A DNA stretch of 64,000 bases from PHAA01 sp022706565 (GTDB lineage: Bacteria > Bacillota > Syntrophomonadia > Syntrophomonadales > Syntrophomonadaceae): positions 310,001-374,000 of the forward strand of contig JAXGLD010000003.1 of NCBI GenBank assembly GCA_040769385.1, in the 5' to 3' direction. The notes below the pieces were generated by a model. It was not told the origin of the DNA, ran no database searches, and saw only the letters and a program-made list of their open reading frames with translations. Numbering within the stretch: position 1 is the first letter of the stretch; every line of letters begins with the position of its first letter. The position numbers and the translations under genes were made by a program. Positions 23,664 through 33,374 of the stretch are shown here, piece by piece.

Positions 23664-26447
23664 ATGGCAAAAGGCAAATACGACAGTACTCTAAACCTGC
23701 CCCAGACCGAATTTCCCATGCGGGCCAATCTTCCCAAGAGGGAGCCGGAAATACTCAAGTTCTGGCAGGATATCGATGTTTACAAACTGGTCCAGGAAAA
23801 AAACCAGGGGCGGGAAAAGTTCATTCTTCATGACGGCCCGCCTTATGCCAATGGACATATCCACCTAGGCCATACGCTGAATAAAGTGCTTAAAGACATG
23901 ATTGTAAAGCATCGTTCGATGGCCGGTTTCGACTCCCCTTACGTGCCCGGCTGGGACACTCATGGACTGCCCATTGAACAACAGGCTATCAAGCATTTGG
24001 GGATTGACCGCCATAAGACCGACGTCCTGGAGTTTCGTCATTTCTGCCGCGATTATGCCCTGAAGTTCGTGGACATCCAGCGGCAGGAATTCGAACGCCT
24101 GGGGGTGCGGGGCGACTGGGACAATCCTTATCTTACCCTGAAACCGGAGTTTGAAGGCATTCAGATCAAGGTGTTCGGGGATATGGCCAACAAAGGTTAC
24201 ATTTATAAAGGTATGAAACCGGTCTACTGGTGTGCCGACTGCGAAACCGCTCTGGCCGAAGCTGAGATCGAATATCATGACAAGGTTTCGCCGTCCATCT
24301 ATGTCAAGTTCCCAGTAACCGAGGGTAAGGGGATAATTCCCGACGGGAGCGCTATCATCATCTGGACCACCACTCCCTGGACCCTGCCGGCCAACGTTGC
24401 TGTATGCCTCCATCCAGAGTTTACTTATGTGGTGGTGAAAGTGAAGGACCAGAAATATGTCCTGGCCAAAGAACTGCTGGACAATGTAGCTGCGCAATTA
24501 GGTTGGAGTGATTACCAGATTGTGACCGAATTTACCGGCCAGCAGATCGACCGGGCGGTTTGCCGCCATCCCTTTATCGACCGCGATTCCCTGGTCATCA
24601 TGGGTGAGCATGTAACTCTGGAGGCAGGCACCGGATGCGTCCACACCGCCCCCGGCCATGGCGAGGACGATTTCTACGTAGGCAAGATATATGGCCTGGA
24701 AGTCATATCACCGGTGGATGACCGGGGAGTATTTACCGATGAGGCTGGTCAATTTGCTGGTTTATATGTACACAAGGCCAACCAGAAGATCATCGCGGCG
24801 ATGGATGAACTGGGCGTCCTGCTCAAAGCGGACGACTATTCACATCAGTACCCCCACTGCTGGAGGTGCAAGAATCCTATTGTTTACCGGGCCACCAATC
24901 AGTGGTTCGCCTCTATCGACGGTTTCCGCCACGCGACCCTGGAGGCCATTGATAATGTGCGCTGGATCCCGAGCTGGGGTCGGGAGCGCATCTACAACAT
25001 GGTGCGGGACCGGGGTGATTGGTGTATATCGCGGCAGCGCACCTGGGGTGTACCCATCCCCATCTTCTACTGCGGAGAGTGCGGCGAGCCTGTGATCAAC
25101 CCGGATATCATCAACCATGTCAGTGATTTGTTCTGTAAGTTCGGCTCCGATATCTGGTTTGCCAAACCGGCCCAGGACTTGCTGCCGGAGGGTTTTACCT
25201 GCCCGTCCTGCAGCAGCCAGACATTTACCAAGGAAACTGATATCATGGATGTCTGGTTCGATTCCGGTTCCAGTCACATGGCGGTACTGGAAACCTACCC
25301 GGAGTTGAGGTGGCCAGCCGACATGTATCTGGAGGGCAGCGATCAACACCGGGGCTGGTTCAATTCATCCCTGTCCACCGCGGTGGCGGTACGGGGGGTG
25401 GCGCCTTACCGGCAGGTATTGACCCATGGGTTCATAGTCGATGAAAAGGGCTACAAGATGTCCAAGTCCAGCGGCAACGTGGTCGATCCCCTGGAAATGA
25501 TAGAAGAGATGGGCGCCGATATTCTGCGGTTATGGGTAGCATCAGCCGACTACCGCAACGATATCAGTGTTTCCAAGAACATTATCAAGCAGGCCAGCGA
25601 GGCTTATCGCAAGATCAGGAATACCTGCCGCTTTATTCTAGGCAACCTGTATGACTTCGACCCCGCTCGAGATGCAGTACCCTACGACCAGTTGAGCGAA
25701 CTGGACCGCTGGGCCCTGCTGAAACTGGACAAAGTGGTCCGCAGGGTTTCTGAGGCCTTTGATGACTATGAATTCCATGTGGTGTTCCATACCGTCCACA
25801 ATTTCTGCACGGTGGACCTGAGCAACATATATTTCGACATTCTGAAGGATAAACTATACTGTAACCGTGCCGACGACCCTGCGCGGCGTTCAGCCCAGAC
25901 TGTACTGCACCAATTGATCAATACCCTGGTGGCCATATTGGCACCTATCCTGGCCTTCACCAGTGAAGAAATCTGGGGTTATCTCAAGGGGGAGGGGATG
26001 CCGGCCAGCGTGCAGATGCTGGAATGGCCGCCAAGCAATGATATGTACCGCGATGACACCCTGGAAAGCACCATCGATAAAATCCTGTCCCTGCGCGAGG
26101 TGGTTACCAAAGCTCTGGAAGAGGCCCGGGTCAAGAAAGTCATCGGACACTCGCTGGGGGCTCGGGTCGTTATCTATGCGGAACCGGACTGGCAGCCACT
26201 GTTGGCAGACCATGAACGACTGAAAGACATGTTCATCGTCTCCCAGGTTGATGTAGCCGCGGCCGAGGCGCGGGATGAGGATGCAGTCGCCCTGGACGGC
26301 GTAACCGGGGCATGGGTCAAAGTCCATCCCGCGGACGGAACAAAATGCGAGAGATGCTGGATAATCGATCTCTCGGTAGGGAAGGATGAGCAGCATTCCA
26401 CCCTCTGCACTCGTTGTGCCGCAGTGGTGAAATCATTGGAGGACTAA
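23664..26447 (+). CDS. ileS: Isoleucyl-tRNA synthetase
   Basis: Class I synthetase of 927 residues with editing domain. HIGH-type HLGH is in DGPPYANGHIHLGHTLNK (about 56-73); the editing (CP1) region has TTPWTLPANVAV and TAPGHGEDDF; KMSKS is in DEKGYKMSKSSGN (about 592-604). The C-terminal zinc finger has CERC and CTRC. It belongs to the bacterial (type 1) group by length and by the zinc finger. ATG 23664 with AAGGTGG upstream. The next gene starts one base after its stop. Confidence 0.97.
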   Translation: MAKGKYDSTLNLPQTEFPMRANLPKREPEILKFWQDIDVYKLVQEKNQGREKFILHDGPPYANGHIHLGHTLNKVLKDMIVKHRSMAGFDSPYVPGWDTHGLPIEQQAIKHLGIDRHKTDVLEFRHFCRDYALKFVDIQRQEFERLGVRGDWDNPYLTLKPEFEGIQIKVFGDMANKGYIYKGMKPVYWCADCETALAEAEIEYHDKVSPSIYVKFPVTEGKGIIPDGSAIIIWTTTPWTLPANVAVCLHPEFTYVVVKVKDQKYVLAKELLDNVAAQLGWSDYQIVTEFTGQQIDRAVCRHPFIDRDSLVIMGEHVTLEAGTGCVHTAPGHGEDDFYVGKIYGLEVISPVDDRGVFTDEAGQFAGLYVHKANQKIIAAMDELGVLLKADDYSHQYPHCWRCKNPIVYRATNQWFASIDGFRHATLEAIDNVRWIPSWGRERIYNMVRDRGDWCISRQRTWGVPIPIFYCGECGEPVINPDIINHVSDLFCKFGSDIWFAKPAQDLLPEGFTCPSCSSQTFTKETDIMDVWFDSGSSHMAVLETYPELRWPADMYLEGSDQHRGWFNSSLSTAVAVRGVAPYRQVLTHGFIVDEKGYKMSKSSGNVVDPLEMIEEMGADILRLWVASADYRNDISVSKNIIKQASEAYRKIRNTCRFILGNLYDFDPARDAVPYDQLSELDRWALLKLDKVVRRVSEAFDDYEFHVVFHTVHNFCTVDLSNIYFDILKDKLYCNRADDPARRSAQTVLHQLINTLVAILAPILAFTSEEIWGYLKGEGMPASVQMLEWPPSNDMYRDDTLESTIDKILSLREVVTKALEEARVKKVIGHSLGARVVIYAEPDWQPLLADHERLKDMFIVSQVDVAAAEARDEDAVALDGVTGAWVKVHPADGTKCERCWIIDLSVGKDEQHSTLCTRCAAVVKSLED

Positions 26448-26448
26448 A

Positions 26449-26739
26449 ATGGTCAAAAGTGAAGAGAGCAGCCGCATTATCATCACGGTGCTGGGGCATG
26501 ACCGGGTGGGGATAATAGCCGGGATTGCCACCATCCTCGCCGAAGCCGGCATTAACATCCTGGATATCAGCCAGACCATTCTGCAGGGCTTCTTCACCAT
26601 GGTGATGGTGGCAGATATGTCCGGCAGTTCCCTGGATATTGCCCGGCTGCGGGAGTTGCTCAACGAAAAGGGCCGGGAGATGGCGCTGCAGATAACCGTT
26701 CAACACGAAGACATATTTAACTTTATGCACCGGATATAG
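26449..26739 (+). CDS. ACT domain protein (UPF0237)
   Basis: A 96-residue protein made of one or two ACT-like beta-alpha-beta units (IIITVLGHDRVGIIAGIATILAEAG, then FTMVMVADMSG). ACT domains bind amino acids and regulate enzymes. ATG 26449, with GGAGG in the end of ileS. It is paired with the next gene, a UPF0210 protein; this two-gene pairing is common in Firmicutes and suggests that the ACT protein senses a ligand for its neighbour, though neither role is proven. Confidence 0.88.
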   Translation: MVKSEESSRIIITVLGHDRVGIIAGIATILAEAGINILDISQTILQGFFTMVMVADMSGSSLDIARLRELLNEKGREMALQITVQHEDIFNFMHRI

Positions 26740-26748
26740 ATAAAACCA

Positions 26749-26778
26749 GGGGAGAGCCAGGCTGTCCCCTTACTTTTT
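26749..26778 (+). terminator. Possible terminator or attenuator between the ACT and UPF0210 genes
   Basis: GGGGA (26749-26753) / TCCCC (26765-26769), extended inside by AG/CT across a mismatch, then TTACTTTTTTGACTTTTTT. The U-rich tail is strong but the stem is short. If real it would lower expression of the second gene relative to the first. Confidence 0.5.
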
Positions 26779-26820
26779 TGACTTTTTTGCAATAGGATGA
26801 AACATCTGGGGGTGTCGGCT

Positions 26821-28188
26821 ATGCCATTCAGCATCAGCAAGGATGAGATTCTGGAGACTGTTAACATGCTATCCACCGAGAATCTTGATATCAGGACCAT
26901 CACCATGGGCATAAATATCATGGACTGCCGGAATGGAGACGGCGCCGAAACCGGAGGCCGCATTTATGACAAGATTACCCGCTGCGCGGCCCAACTGGTA
27001 AAAGTAGGCGATGATATCGAAAAGGAATACGGAATACCTATTATCAACAAACGCATATCCGTAACCCCGGTGGCCATGATTGGCGATGGATTCGGACCGG
27101 AGGAGATGGTGGCGATCGGTCGCTGCCTGGACCGGGCCGCGCAGGAAGTAGGTGTCAATTTCATCGGCGGTTTTTCCGCTTTGGTACACAAGGGATTCAC
27201 CAGGGGTGATTTGGCCTTGATCGAGGCTATCCCCGAGACTCTGTCGGGGACCGAACGGGTGTGTTCATCGGTAAACCTGGCCACCACCAAATCCGGCATT
27301 AATATGGATGCCGTCTATCGCATGGGGGAGATAATCAAGGATACCGCCCGGCTTAGCGCCGACCGAGATGGGTTGGGCTGCGCCAAGCTGGTGATATTTT
27401 GCAATGCAGTGGAAGACAATCCCTTCATGGCGGGCGCTTTTCACGGGGTGGGGGAACCAGAAACGGTATTGAATATCGGTATCAGTGGTCCTGGCGTAGT
27501 GCTGAGTGCGGTCAGGAAACATCCGGATGCTGATCTGGGCGAACTGGCCAATATCATTAAGAATACCGCTTTTAAAATAACCCGTACCGGAGAGATGGTA
27601 GCCCGTATTGCTTCCCGAAGATTAAATGTTCCATTTGGGATTATAGACCTATCCCTGGCGCCGACTCCGGCTATCGGTGACAGTGTGGCCGACATCCTGG
27701 AGTCGATGGGACTGGAGAAGGTTGGAGCCCATGGTTCCACTGCTGCCCTGGCCATGTTGAATGATGCGGTCAAGAAAGGCGGCGCCATGGCTTCATCATA
27801 TGTGGGCGGACTATCTGGGGCTTTTATACCGGTAAGCGAAGACCAGGGGATGATAAATGCTGTCGATGACGGAGCCTTGAGCCTGGAAAAACTCGAAGCC
27901 ATGACCTGTGTCTGCTCGGTCGGCCTGGATATGATAGCTATTCCCGGTGATACTCCGGCAGCGATCATATCCGCCATAATTGCTGACGAGGCGGCGATAG
28001 GCATGATCAATCGCAAGACCACCGCGGTTAGGATCATACCGGCGCCGGGCAAGGGGGAAGGAGATTGGGTGGAATTTGGCGGCTTGCTGGGCCGGGCCCC
28101 AGTCATGAAAGTCAACCGGTTTTCGCCGGCCGGGTTTATCAACCGGCGAGGCAGGATACCCGCGCCGATTCACTCCCTGAACAATTGA
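26821..28188 (+). CDS. UPF0210 / DUF711 (PFL family) protein
   Basis: Cytoplasmic protein of 455 residues matching the UPF0210 family, distantly related in fold to glycyl-radical pyruvate formate-lyases but without the radical glycine motif. Recognisable stretches are TMGINIMDCRNGDGAETGG, FIGGFSALVHKG, ERVCSSVNLATTKSGINMDA, and DLSLAPTPAIGDSVA. ATG 26821 has GGGGGTG upstream; ATG 26797 is an alternative without support. It is linked to the ACT protein before it. The activity is unknown. Confidence 0.9.
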   Translation: MPFSISKDEILETVNMLSTENLDIRTITMGINIMDCRNGDGAETGGRIYDKITRCAAQLVKVGDDIEKEYGIPIINKRISVTPVAMIGDGFGPEEMVAIGRCLDRAAQEVGVNFIGGFSALVHKGFTRGDLALIEAIPETLSGTERVCSSVNLATTKSGINMDAVYRMGEIIKDTARLSADRDGLGCAKLVIFCNAVEDNPFMAGAFHGVGEPETVLNIGISGPGVVLSAVRKHPDADLGELANIIKNTAFKITRTGEMVARIASRRLNVPFGIIDLSLAPTPAIGDSVADILESMGLEKVGAHGSTAALAMLNDAVKKGGAMASSYVGGLSGAFIPVSEDQGMINAVDDGALSLEKLEAMTCVCSVGLDMIAIPGDTPAAIISAIIADEAAIGMINRKTTAVRIIPAPGKGEGDWVEFGGLLGRAPVMKVNRFSPAGFINRRGRIPAPIHSLNN

Positions 28189-28239
28189 CAGTATTTATTT
28201 GCCCCAACCAAGGAATAATATTATAAGGAGCGGGCTGCT

Positions 28240-28584
28240 ATGGATGAAAAGCCGGAAACCAAAAGCGACCGAGGCCTTCTGGAGGACATCTCCGCCAAAC
28301 TGGATGATCTGTCCGTGGCCATGGAAAAGACCGGTATCACTGAATATGTTGATATGGTCCATAATCCTCGCCGGTTACTGTTCGTGAACTTTTGGATCGG
28401 AGTGGTACGGGGATTTGGAATGGCGATAGGTTTCACCCTGCTGGCGGCCCTGGTAATATACCTGCTGCAGAGGTTGGTGGTAATCAATATGCCCTTGATC
28501 GGTGATTTCATCGCGGAGATCATAGAAATTGTGCAAAACCAGATTTACACCGATGTTTTCCACCTGCCGCAGGGAAAGATATGA
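28240..28584 (+). CDS. DUF5665 family membrane protein
   Basis: Protein of 114 residues with an N-terminal soluble helix and one long hydrophobic segment, possibly a hairpin (GMAIGFTLLAALVIYLLQRL, about 68-87), then NMPLIGDFIAEIIEIVQ. The pattern fits DUF5665, a small Firmicutes membrane family of unknown function. ATG with AAGGAG nine bases upstream. It opens a run of cell-envelope genes on the plus strand. Confidence 0.75.
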   Translation: MDEKPETKSDRGLLEDISAKLDDLSVAMEKTGITEYVDMVHNPRRLLFVNFWIGVVRGFGMAIGFTLLAALVIYLLQRLVVINMPLIGDFIAEIIEIVQNQIYTDVFHLPQGKI

Positions 28585-28594
28585 GGTGCTGGGA

Positions 28595-28813
28595 TTGAAT
28601 GAACAAGCTCAATTGTTAAAGAAGAAACATGAACTGGAGCAACTGATCCAGAACAATGAAGAACTCTATCAACAGTCCCTATATTGGAGCGGGATGCTGC
28701 CGGCCAACATGGTCCACCCGGCCGATCTGGCCGGCCATCTCCAGGTGCTCCACATTGAGCTGGACCGAATAAACAATGCCCTGGATCAATACCGTACCGA
28801 GCAACTGTCCTGA
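28595..28813 (+). CDS. Hypothetical coiled-coil protein (72 aa)
   Basis: I do not recognise a family. The predicted protein is helical and charged, with heptad-like runs (LNEQAQLLKKKHELEQLIQN and LHIELDRINNALDQY), no signal and no membrane segment. TTG 28595 is chosen, with GAGGTG upstream; GTG 28586 is an alternative. It follows the DUF5665 gene by ten bases and is probably co-transcribed. Confidence 0.6.
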   Translation: MNEQAQLLKKKHELEQLIQNNEELYQQSLYWSGMLPANMVHPADLAGHLQVLHIELDRINNALDQYRTEQLS

Positions 28814-28889
28814 GAGCAGCACTGTGATTGAAATAGTCAATAATGGTAGAATAGTAATAGTAAATAATTCTATAAAGGGGGTAGCATGA

Positions 28890-30080
28890 TTGAAAATCGG
28901 CATCTTCACTGAGAGCTATAAGCCATATACCAGTGGAGTGGTGACTTCAATTTCCACCTTCAAGGATGAATTGACCCGGTTAGGACATGACATATATATT
29001 TTTGCTCCTAGTTATCCCAATTGTGATGAAGAAGACAATGTTTTCCGTTACTTCTCGATCCCAGCTCCGACCAATCCCGGCTATACTCTGGCCCTGCCGG
29101 TCCACCCGGGAATGCTGGCCTTAATGAAGAAACTGCAACTGGATATTATACATGTCCATTCACCTTTTACCTTGGGGCGGGTGGGGTTGCACTACGCCCG
29201 CAAATTCGATCTGCCTTTGTTGTTTACATACCATACCCGCTATGATCAGTATGTTCACTACGTTCCCATGGCCAAGGACCTGATCAAGGATGTGACTATT
29301 AAATACAGCCGCTATTTCTGCAATGAATGTGATCATATTATCGCCCCCTCCCATGAGATAGAGTCTATTATCAGGAGCTTTTTGGTGACTACTCCGATTA
29401 GTGTGGTTCCCACCGGTATTCCCCTGGATAAATTCCAAGGGGGCGATAGAGGCTGGCTGCGCCGCAATTATCCTATTCCGCCGCATCATCGAATTCTGTT
29501 GTACGCCGGGCGCCTGAGTCAGGAAAAGAACGTGCCTTTCCTCATTGAATGCTTCCAAAAAATAAAGCGGACCTTGCCCGATACTACCCTGGTCTTGGTG
29601 GCGGGGGGACCGTTGGAGGAGGAGCTCAAGGATTTGGTCGCATCGATGCACCTGTCCGAACAAGACGTGGTCTTTACCGGTCAATTGCCCTTCGAGTCGC
29701 TGGTTAATGCTTACTATTCATCCGAGCTGTTTGTATTCTCATCCTTGACTGAGACTCAGGGCTTGGTTTTGGGTGAGGCGATGGCGGCAGGACTGCCGGT
29801 GGTGGCAGTACGAGCTTCTGGTGTTCGGGAGATGGTACGAGAGGGAGTAGACGGATTGCTGACCGGTGAAGACAGTGATGAATTCGCTGCCGCCGTGATC
29901 CGGGTCCTGCAGGACGACCGGTATTATCGCCATCTGCAAGTCAATGCCCTGCACCGGGCGGAGCAGATGTCGTCCCGTAACATGGCCTTGAAATTACAGG
30001 GGGTTTATGAGCAGCTGCAAGGCGGCCAACACCAGCAATCCCGCGCCCTGAGGAAAATCAGTTCCTGGATCAGATCGTAA
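28890..30080 (+). CDS. GT4 family glycosyltransferase (diacylglycerol glucosyltransferase-like)
   Basis: GT-B fold enzyme of 396 residues. The N-terminal domain starts MKIGIFTESYKPYTSGVVTS, the acceptor-side motif typical of lipid glycosyltransferases, and has HVHSPFTLGRVG. The C-terminal donor domain has YAGRLSQEKN (about 205-214) and the E-x7-E region FSSLTETQGLVLGEAMAAGLP (about 282-302, two glutamates) that binds the nucleotide sugar. The start is TTG 28890 after AAAGGGGG. Similarity in layout to monoglucosyl-diacylglycerol synthases suggests a role in membrane glycolipids; the sugar and lipid are not determined by the sequence. Confidence 0.85.
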   Translation: MKIGIFTESYKPYTSGVVTSISTFKDELTRLGHDIYIFAPSYPNCDEEDNVFRYFSIPAPTNPGYTLALPVHPGMLALMKKLQLDIIHVHSPFTLGRVGLHYARKFDLPLLFTYHTRYDQYVHYVPMAKDLIKDVTIKYSRYFCNECDHIIAPSHEIESIIRSFLVTTPISVVPTGIPLDKFQGGDRGWLRRNYPIPPHHRILLYAGRLSQEKNVPFLIECFQKIKRTLPDTTLVLVAGGPLEEELKDLVASMHLSEQDVVFTGQLPFESLVNAYYSSELFVFSSLTETQGLVLGEAMAAGLPVVAVRASGVREMVREGVDGLLTGEDSDEFAAAVIRVLQDDRYYRHLQVNALHRAEQMSSRNMALKLQGVYEQLQGGQHQQSRALRKISSWIRS

Positions 30081-30103
30081 ATCATTTGTGAAGGAATGTA
30101 CCG

Positions 30104-31498
30104 GTGTCATACATATTGAAGATCCTGGCCATCCTGGCGGGAAAAGCAATTATCCTGGCCAGCCGTCTGGCCGGCAATCAGGGGAGCAACCTGCCCGGGA
30201 GAGTAGCGGCCCGCATTTATCCTCCCATTCTCCAGGTCCTGGGCCGTAATATCCGGCGCAGTACCTTGGTGATAACCGGCACCAACGGCAAAACCACCAC
30301 CTCCAATATGGTGGCTGCTATTATTCGCGCTCAGGGCAATACACTAGTCCATAACCAGGCCGGGGCCAACATGATACCTGGAATAACCACTGCTTTTATC
30401 AACTCCACCAATTGGCTCGGTACCAAGCCCTTCGACTTTGCCTTGCTGGAAACCGATGAAGCCAATGTGCCGCTCTTGTTGCAGGTGCTGAAACCACGTT
30501 ACCTGCTGATTACCAACTTCTTCCGGGACCAACTGGATCGGTTCGGCGAACTCGATCACACCATAGGATTGATTAAAGAAGCGGTCAAGGCCACCGATAT
30601 CGATCTGGTCTTGAATGGTGATGATCCGCTCCAGTCTGATTTTGCCTTGGCTACCGGGCTGCGTTGCTGGTATTACGGTTTTGCCAATACCATCTACGAT
30701 TCTTTGGCGGGGGCTGACAGCCGGGAGGGTCGCTACTGTGTGGTCTGCGGGCATGAACTGGACTACGCTCGTTTTCACTATGCCCAACTGGGGGTTTTCA
30801 AATGTCCGGGATGTGGTAATGCCAATCCTAATCCCGATTTCCGGGCGACTTCATTGCAGCTGACCCCCAACATCAGTTTTGAGATAAATAACCTGGCCGT
30901 TGAGAGTCCATATCAGGGATTCTATAACGCCTACAACGTTCTGGCCGCGGTGAGCCTGGCCCGGCTGAGCGGAATGGACACCGACGTAATCCAAAAAGCT
31001 ATTGCCGAGTTCCGTCCCCAGGCAGGCCGCATGGAGACCTTCACCATCAAGGGTAAACAGGTGGTTCTGATCCTGATCAAAAACCCCACCGGTTTCAATC
31101 AAAGCTTGAGTATGCTGGCAATGGATCCGGCTGCCAAGAACCTCTTCCTGGCCTTGAATGATAATGCTGCCGACGGAAGGGATATTAGCTGGATATGGGA
31201 TGCTGATGTCGAGATGCTGGTTCCTGAGGCGGATGCCATCAACCGAGTGATCTGTTCCGGCCAGCGCAGCGGGGATATGGCAGTCAGAGTGAAATACGCC
31301 GGCATCCCGACCACCAAGATATTTATCCAAACCGAACTGGAAGATGGAATCTGGCAGGCTATAAACGAAGAATCCTCAATAAGTTATATACTCTGTACCT
31401 ATACGGCCTTATTTGCCAGCCGCAAAATACTACTGAGACTGCAGAAACAATACCGCGCTCCACAGAGAGGGACAAGCTCTCCGGGACGGTCTGCCTGA
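30104..31498 (+). CDS. murT: Lipid II isoglutaminyl synthase, MurT subunit
   Basis: Mur-ligase-like protein of 464 residues that activates the D-Glu carboxylate of lipid II with ATP so that GatD can amidate it. The P-loop is TGTNGKTTTSN (about 58-68). A zinc ribbon typical of MurT is inserted in the central domain (CVVCGHEL and FKCPGCGN). The C-terminal domain has the RPQAGRMETF segment. GTG start at 30104 after AAGGAATG. The MurT-GatD pair is conserved in Gram-positive bacteria, here in the order murT-gatD. Confidence 0.93.
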   Translation: MSYILKILAILAGKAIILASRLAGNQGSNLPGRVAARIYPPILQVLGRNIRRSTLVITGTNGKTTTSNMVAAIIRAQGNTLVHNQAGANMIPGITTAFINSTNWLGTKPFDFALLETDEANVPLLLQVLKPRYLLITNFFRDQLDRFGELDHTIGLIKEAVKATDIDLVLNGDDPLQSDFALATGLRCWYYGFANTIYDSLAGADSREGRYCVVCGHELDYARFHYAQLGVFKCPGCGNANPNPDFRATSLQLTPNISFEINNLAVESPYQGFYNAYNVLAAVSLARLSGMDTDVIQKAIAEFRPQAGRMETFTIKGKQVVLILIKNPTGFNQSLSMLAMDPAAKNLFLALNDNAADGRDISWIWDADVEMLVPEADAINRVICSGQRSGDMAVRVKYAGIPTTKIFIQTELEDGIWQAINEESSISYILCTYTALFASRKILLRLQKQYRAPQRGTSSPGRSA

Positions 31499-31551
31499 TA
31501 TTTAACGGATCGGTGCGCGACGCTAAAATAATGGACCAGGTGATTGCCGAT

Positions 31552-32295
31552 ATGGAGAAGTTCTGTATAGCCCATATGTATCCCGACCTGATGAACCTGT
31601 ATGGCGACCGGGGCAATCTTATCTGTCTGCAGAAGAGGTTGGAATGGTACGGATTCAGCTGCAAGATCGCGAGCGTTTACCTGGGTGATCGCCTCGACTT
31701 CGAGCAGATCGACATGATATTCATGGGCGGTGGCTCCGACCGCGAACAAGGCCTGGTTTACGGTGACCTGGTAAGCAAATCAGATCAATTGTTCGCTCAG
31801 ATCGAGTCTGGTCTTCCCATGTTATGTATATGCGGAGCCTATCAACTGCTGGGAGCCTATTATCAGTCCTATGACGGCCAGACCATGCAGGGCCTGGATT
31901 TCTTCGATTTTTATACTCAAGGCCGCCAGGACCGCCTCATCGGCAATATCCTGCTGGAATCGGAGATTGATGGGGTGGTAACTACCCTGGTTGGTTTTGA
32001 AAATCACGGCGGCCGTACTTATTTCAGGGATACCGCACTGCAACCTCTGGGCAAAGTTGTGGCCGGATACGGTAACAACGGCGAAGACCGGAACGAGGGG
32101 ATGAGGTACCGGAACCTTATCGGCACCTACCTGCACGGCCCCCTCCTGCCCAAAAATCCATTGCTGGCTGATTTCTTTATAAAAAACATGGCGGCCCGTA
32201 AAGGAGTGGAAATCAACCGGTCAATCGACAACTCTATCGAGCATATCGCTCATGAACAGGTCCGCAAAATGATTTTATCCGCAAAAAAGGGATAG
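31552..32295 (+). CDS. gatD: Lipid II isoglutaminyl synthase, GatD glutaminase subunit
   Basis: Class I glutamine amidotransferase-like subunit of 247 residues. It releases ammonia from glutamine for MurT. The start of the protein, HMYPDLMNLYGDRGN, is typical of GatD; the catalytic cysteine is in LCICGAYQLLG (about 92-102), and a catalytic His in TYLHGPLLPKNP. ATG 31552 is chosen because it fits the family and has AGGTGATT upstream; the frame opens earlier at GTG 31513 without a clear ribosome-binding site. Confidence 0.93.
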   Translation: MEKFCIAHMYPDLMNLYGDRGNLICLQKRLEWYGFSCKIASVYLGDRLDFEQIDMIFMGGGSDREQGLVYGDLVSKSDQLFAQIESGLPMLCICGAYQLLGAYYQSYDGQTMQGLDFFDFYTQGRQDRLIGNILLESEIDGVVTTLVGFENHGGRTYFRDTALQPLGKVVAGYGNNGEDRNEGMRYRNLIGTYLHGPLLPKNPLLADFFIKNMAARKGVEINRSIDNSIEHIAHEQVRKMILSAKKG

Positions 32296-32351
32296 ATCCA
32301 GGTGGTTTGGGTACGCTATTAGCAAAAAGTACCATAAAGGGGTCGATTGCT

Positions 32352-33374
32352 ATGAACCCGGACACCAATGTGCTGGCCTTCTACCCGTTTCCCTCCGACT
32401 CGATTGGCCTGCGCATGCGGGAAGTACTTACCGAAGACAATCCTGATATAAAAATTATTCTTGATTACCTGAGCGCCAATCGGGGCAAAATGCTGCGGCC
32501 GAGACTGGTGTTCCTGACTGCCTCTCTGGCTCCCCATGACCAGGAAATAGTACGGGACGCGGCAGTGGCGGTGGAGCTTATCCATATGGCCTCGCTGGTA
32601 CATGATGACGTAATAGACCAGGCCATGACCCGGCGCGGGCAGGACAGCCTCAACCGGCGGTGGGGGAACCACGCCAGTGTTCTGGCCGGCGACTATCTTT
32701 TTGCCACTGCCTTTAATCTCATCAACCAGCATGACATGAGATCGATCATGGAGAATATAACCACCACCATCCGTATCATGTGTGTAGGCGAGATAAAGCA
32801 GATGTCCCTGATCCGCAACCTGGATATAACCGAGGAGGATTATCTGCAAAAAACCTACGGCAAGACTGCCTGTCTGTTCGCTTCCGCCTGCAAGGTGGGG
32901 GCCCTGGCCGCTGATTTGCCCGATGATATTGCCTACGACCTGGAACAGTATGGTCTCTGCCTGGGGTACGCGTACCAGATCATCGATGACCTGCTCGATT
33001 TTCAAGCGGACAGTAACCGGTGGGGTAAACCGGTGGGGAAAGACCTGGAGGAAGGGAACATTACTCTGCCGGTAATATATGCAATGCAAAACACTATATA
33101 CGGACCCCGCCTGCGCTCCCTGCTGGAGGACGAAAGTCGCCCGGTAAGTGAAAAGATGGCGGAGATAGTAGAAATACTGAGCGTTACCGGAGCATTTGAG
33201 GAATCACTGCAATTGGCCCGCCAATTCATCGAGCGGGCTATGGCCTATTTAAAAGAATTGCCGCCCGGGCCAGCTGCCCAGCACCTCAGCACGCTGTCCG
33301 GCTACCTGTTGGAGACTTATGAGAACATGCTGGCCCAACCGCTGCAAACTAGCCAGAATGAGGCAGTCCACTGA
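32352..33374 (+). CDS. Long-chain polyprenyl diphosphate synthase (HepT-like)
   Basis: Trans-prenyltransferase of 340 residues. Both aspartate-rich motifs are present: VHDDVIDQAMTRRG (DDxxD, about 84-88) and IIDDLLDF (about 208-215), with GKMLRPRLVFL before the first. It makes a long isoprenoid diphosphate from IPP and a shorter allylic starter. ATG 32352 has AAAGGGG upstream; the frame opens earlier at 32307. Overlap with the following YtpB-type gene suggests that its product, perhaps C35, feeds that cyclase, but it could also supply menaquinone or other side chains. Chain length cannot be read. Confidence 0.88.
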   Translation: MNPDTNVLAFYPFPSDSIGLRMREVLTEDNPDIKIILDYLSANRGKMLRPRLVFLTASLAPHDQEIVRDAAVAVELIHMASLVHDDVIDQAMTRRGQDSLNRRWGNHASVLAGDYLFATAFNLINQHDMRSIMENITTTIRIMCVGEIKQMSLIRNLDITEEDYLQKTYGKTACLFASACKVGALAADLPDDIAYDLEQYGLCLGYAYQIIDDLLDFQADSNRWGKPVGKDLEEGNITLPVIYAMQNTIYGPRLRSLLEDESRPVSEKMAEIVEILSVTGAFEESLQLARQFIERAMAYLKELPPGPAAQHLSTLSGYLLETYENMLAQPLQTSQNEAVH

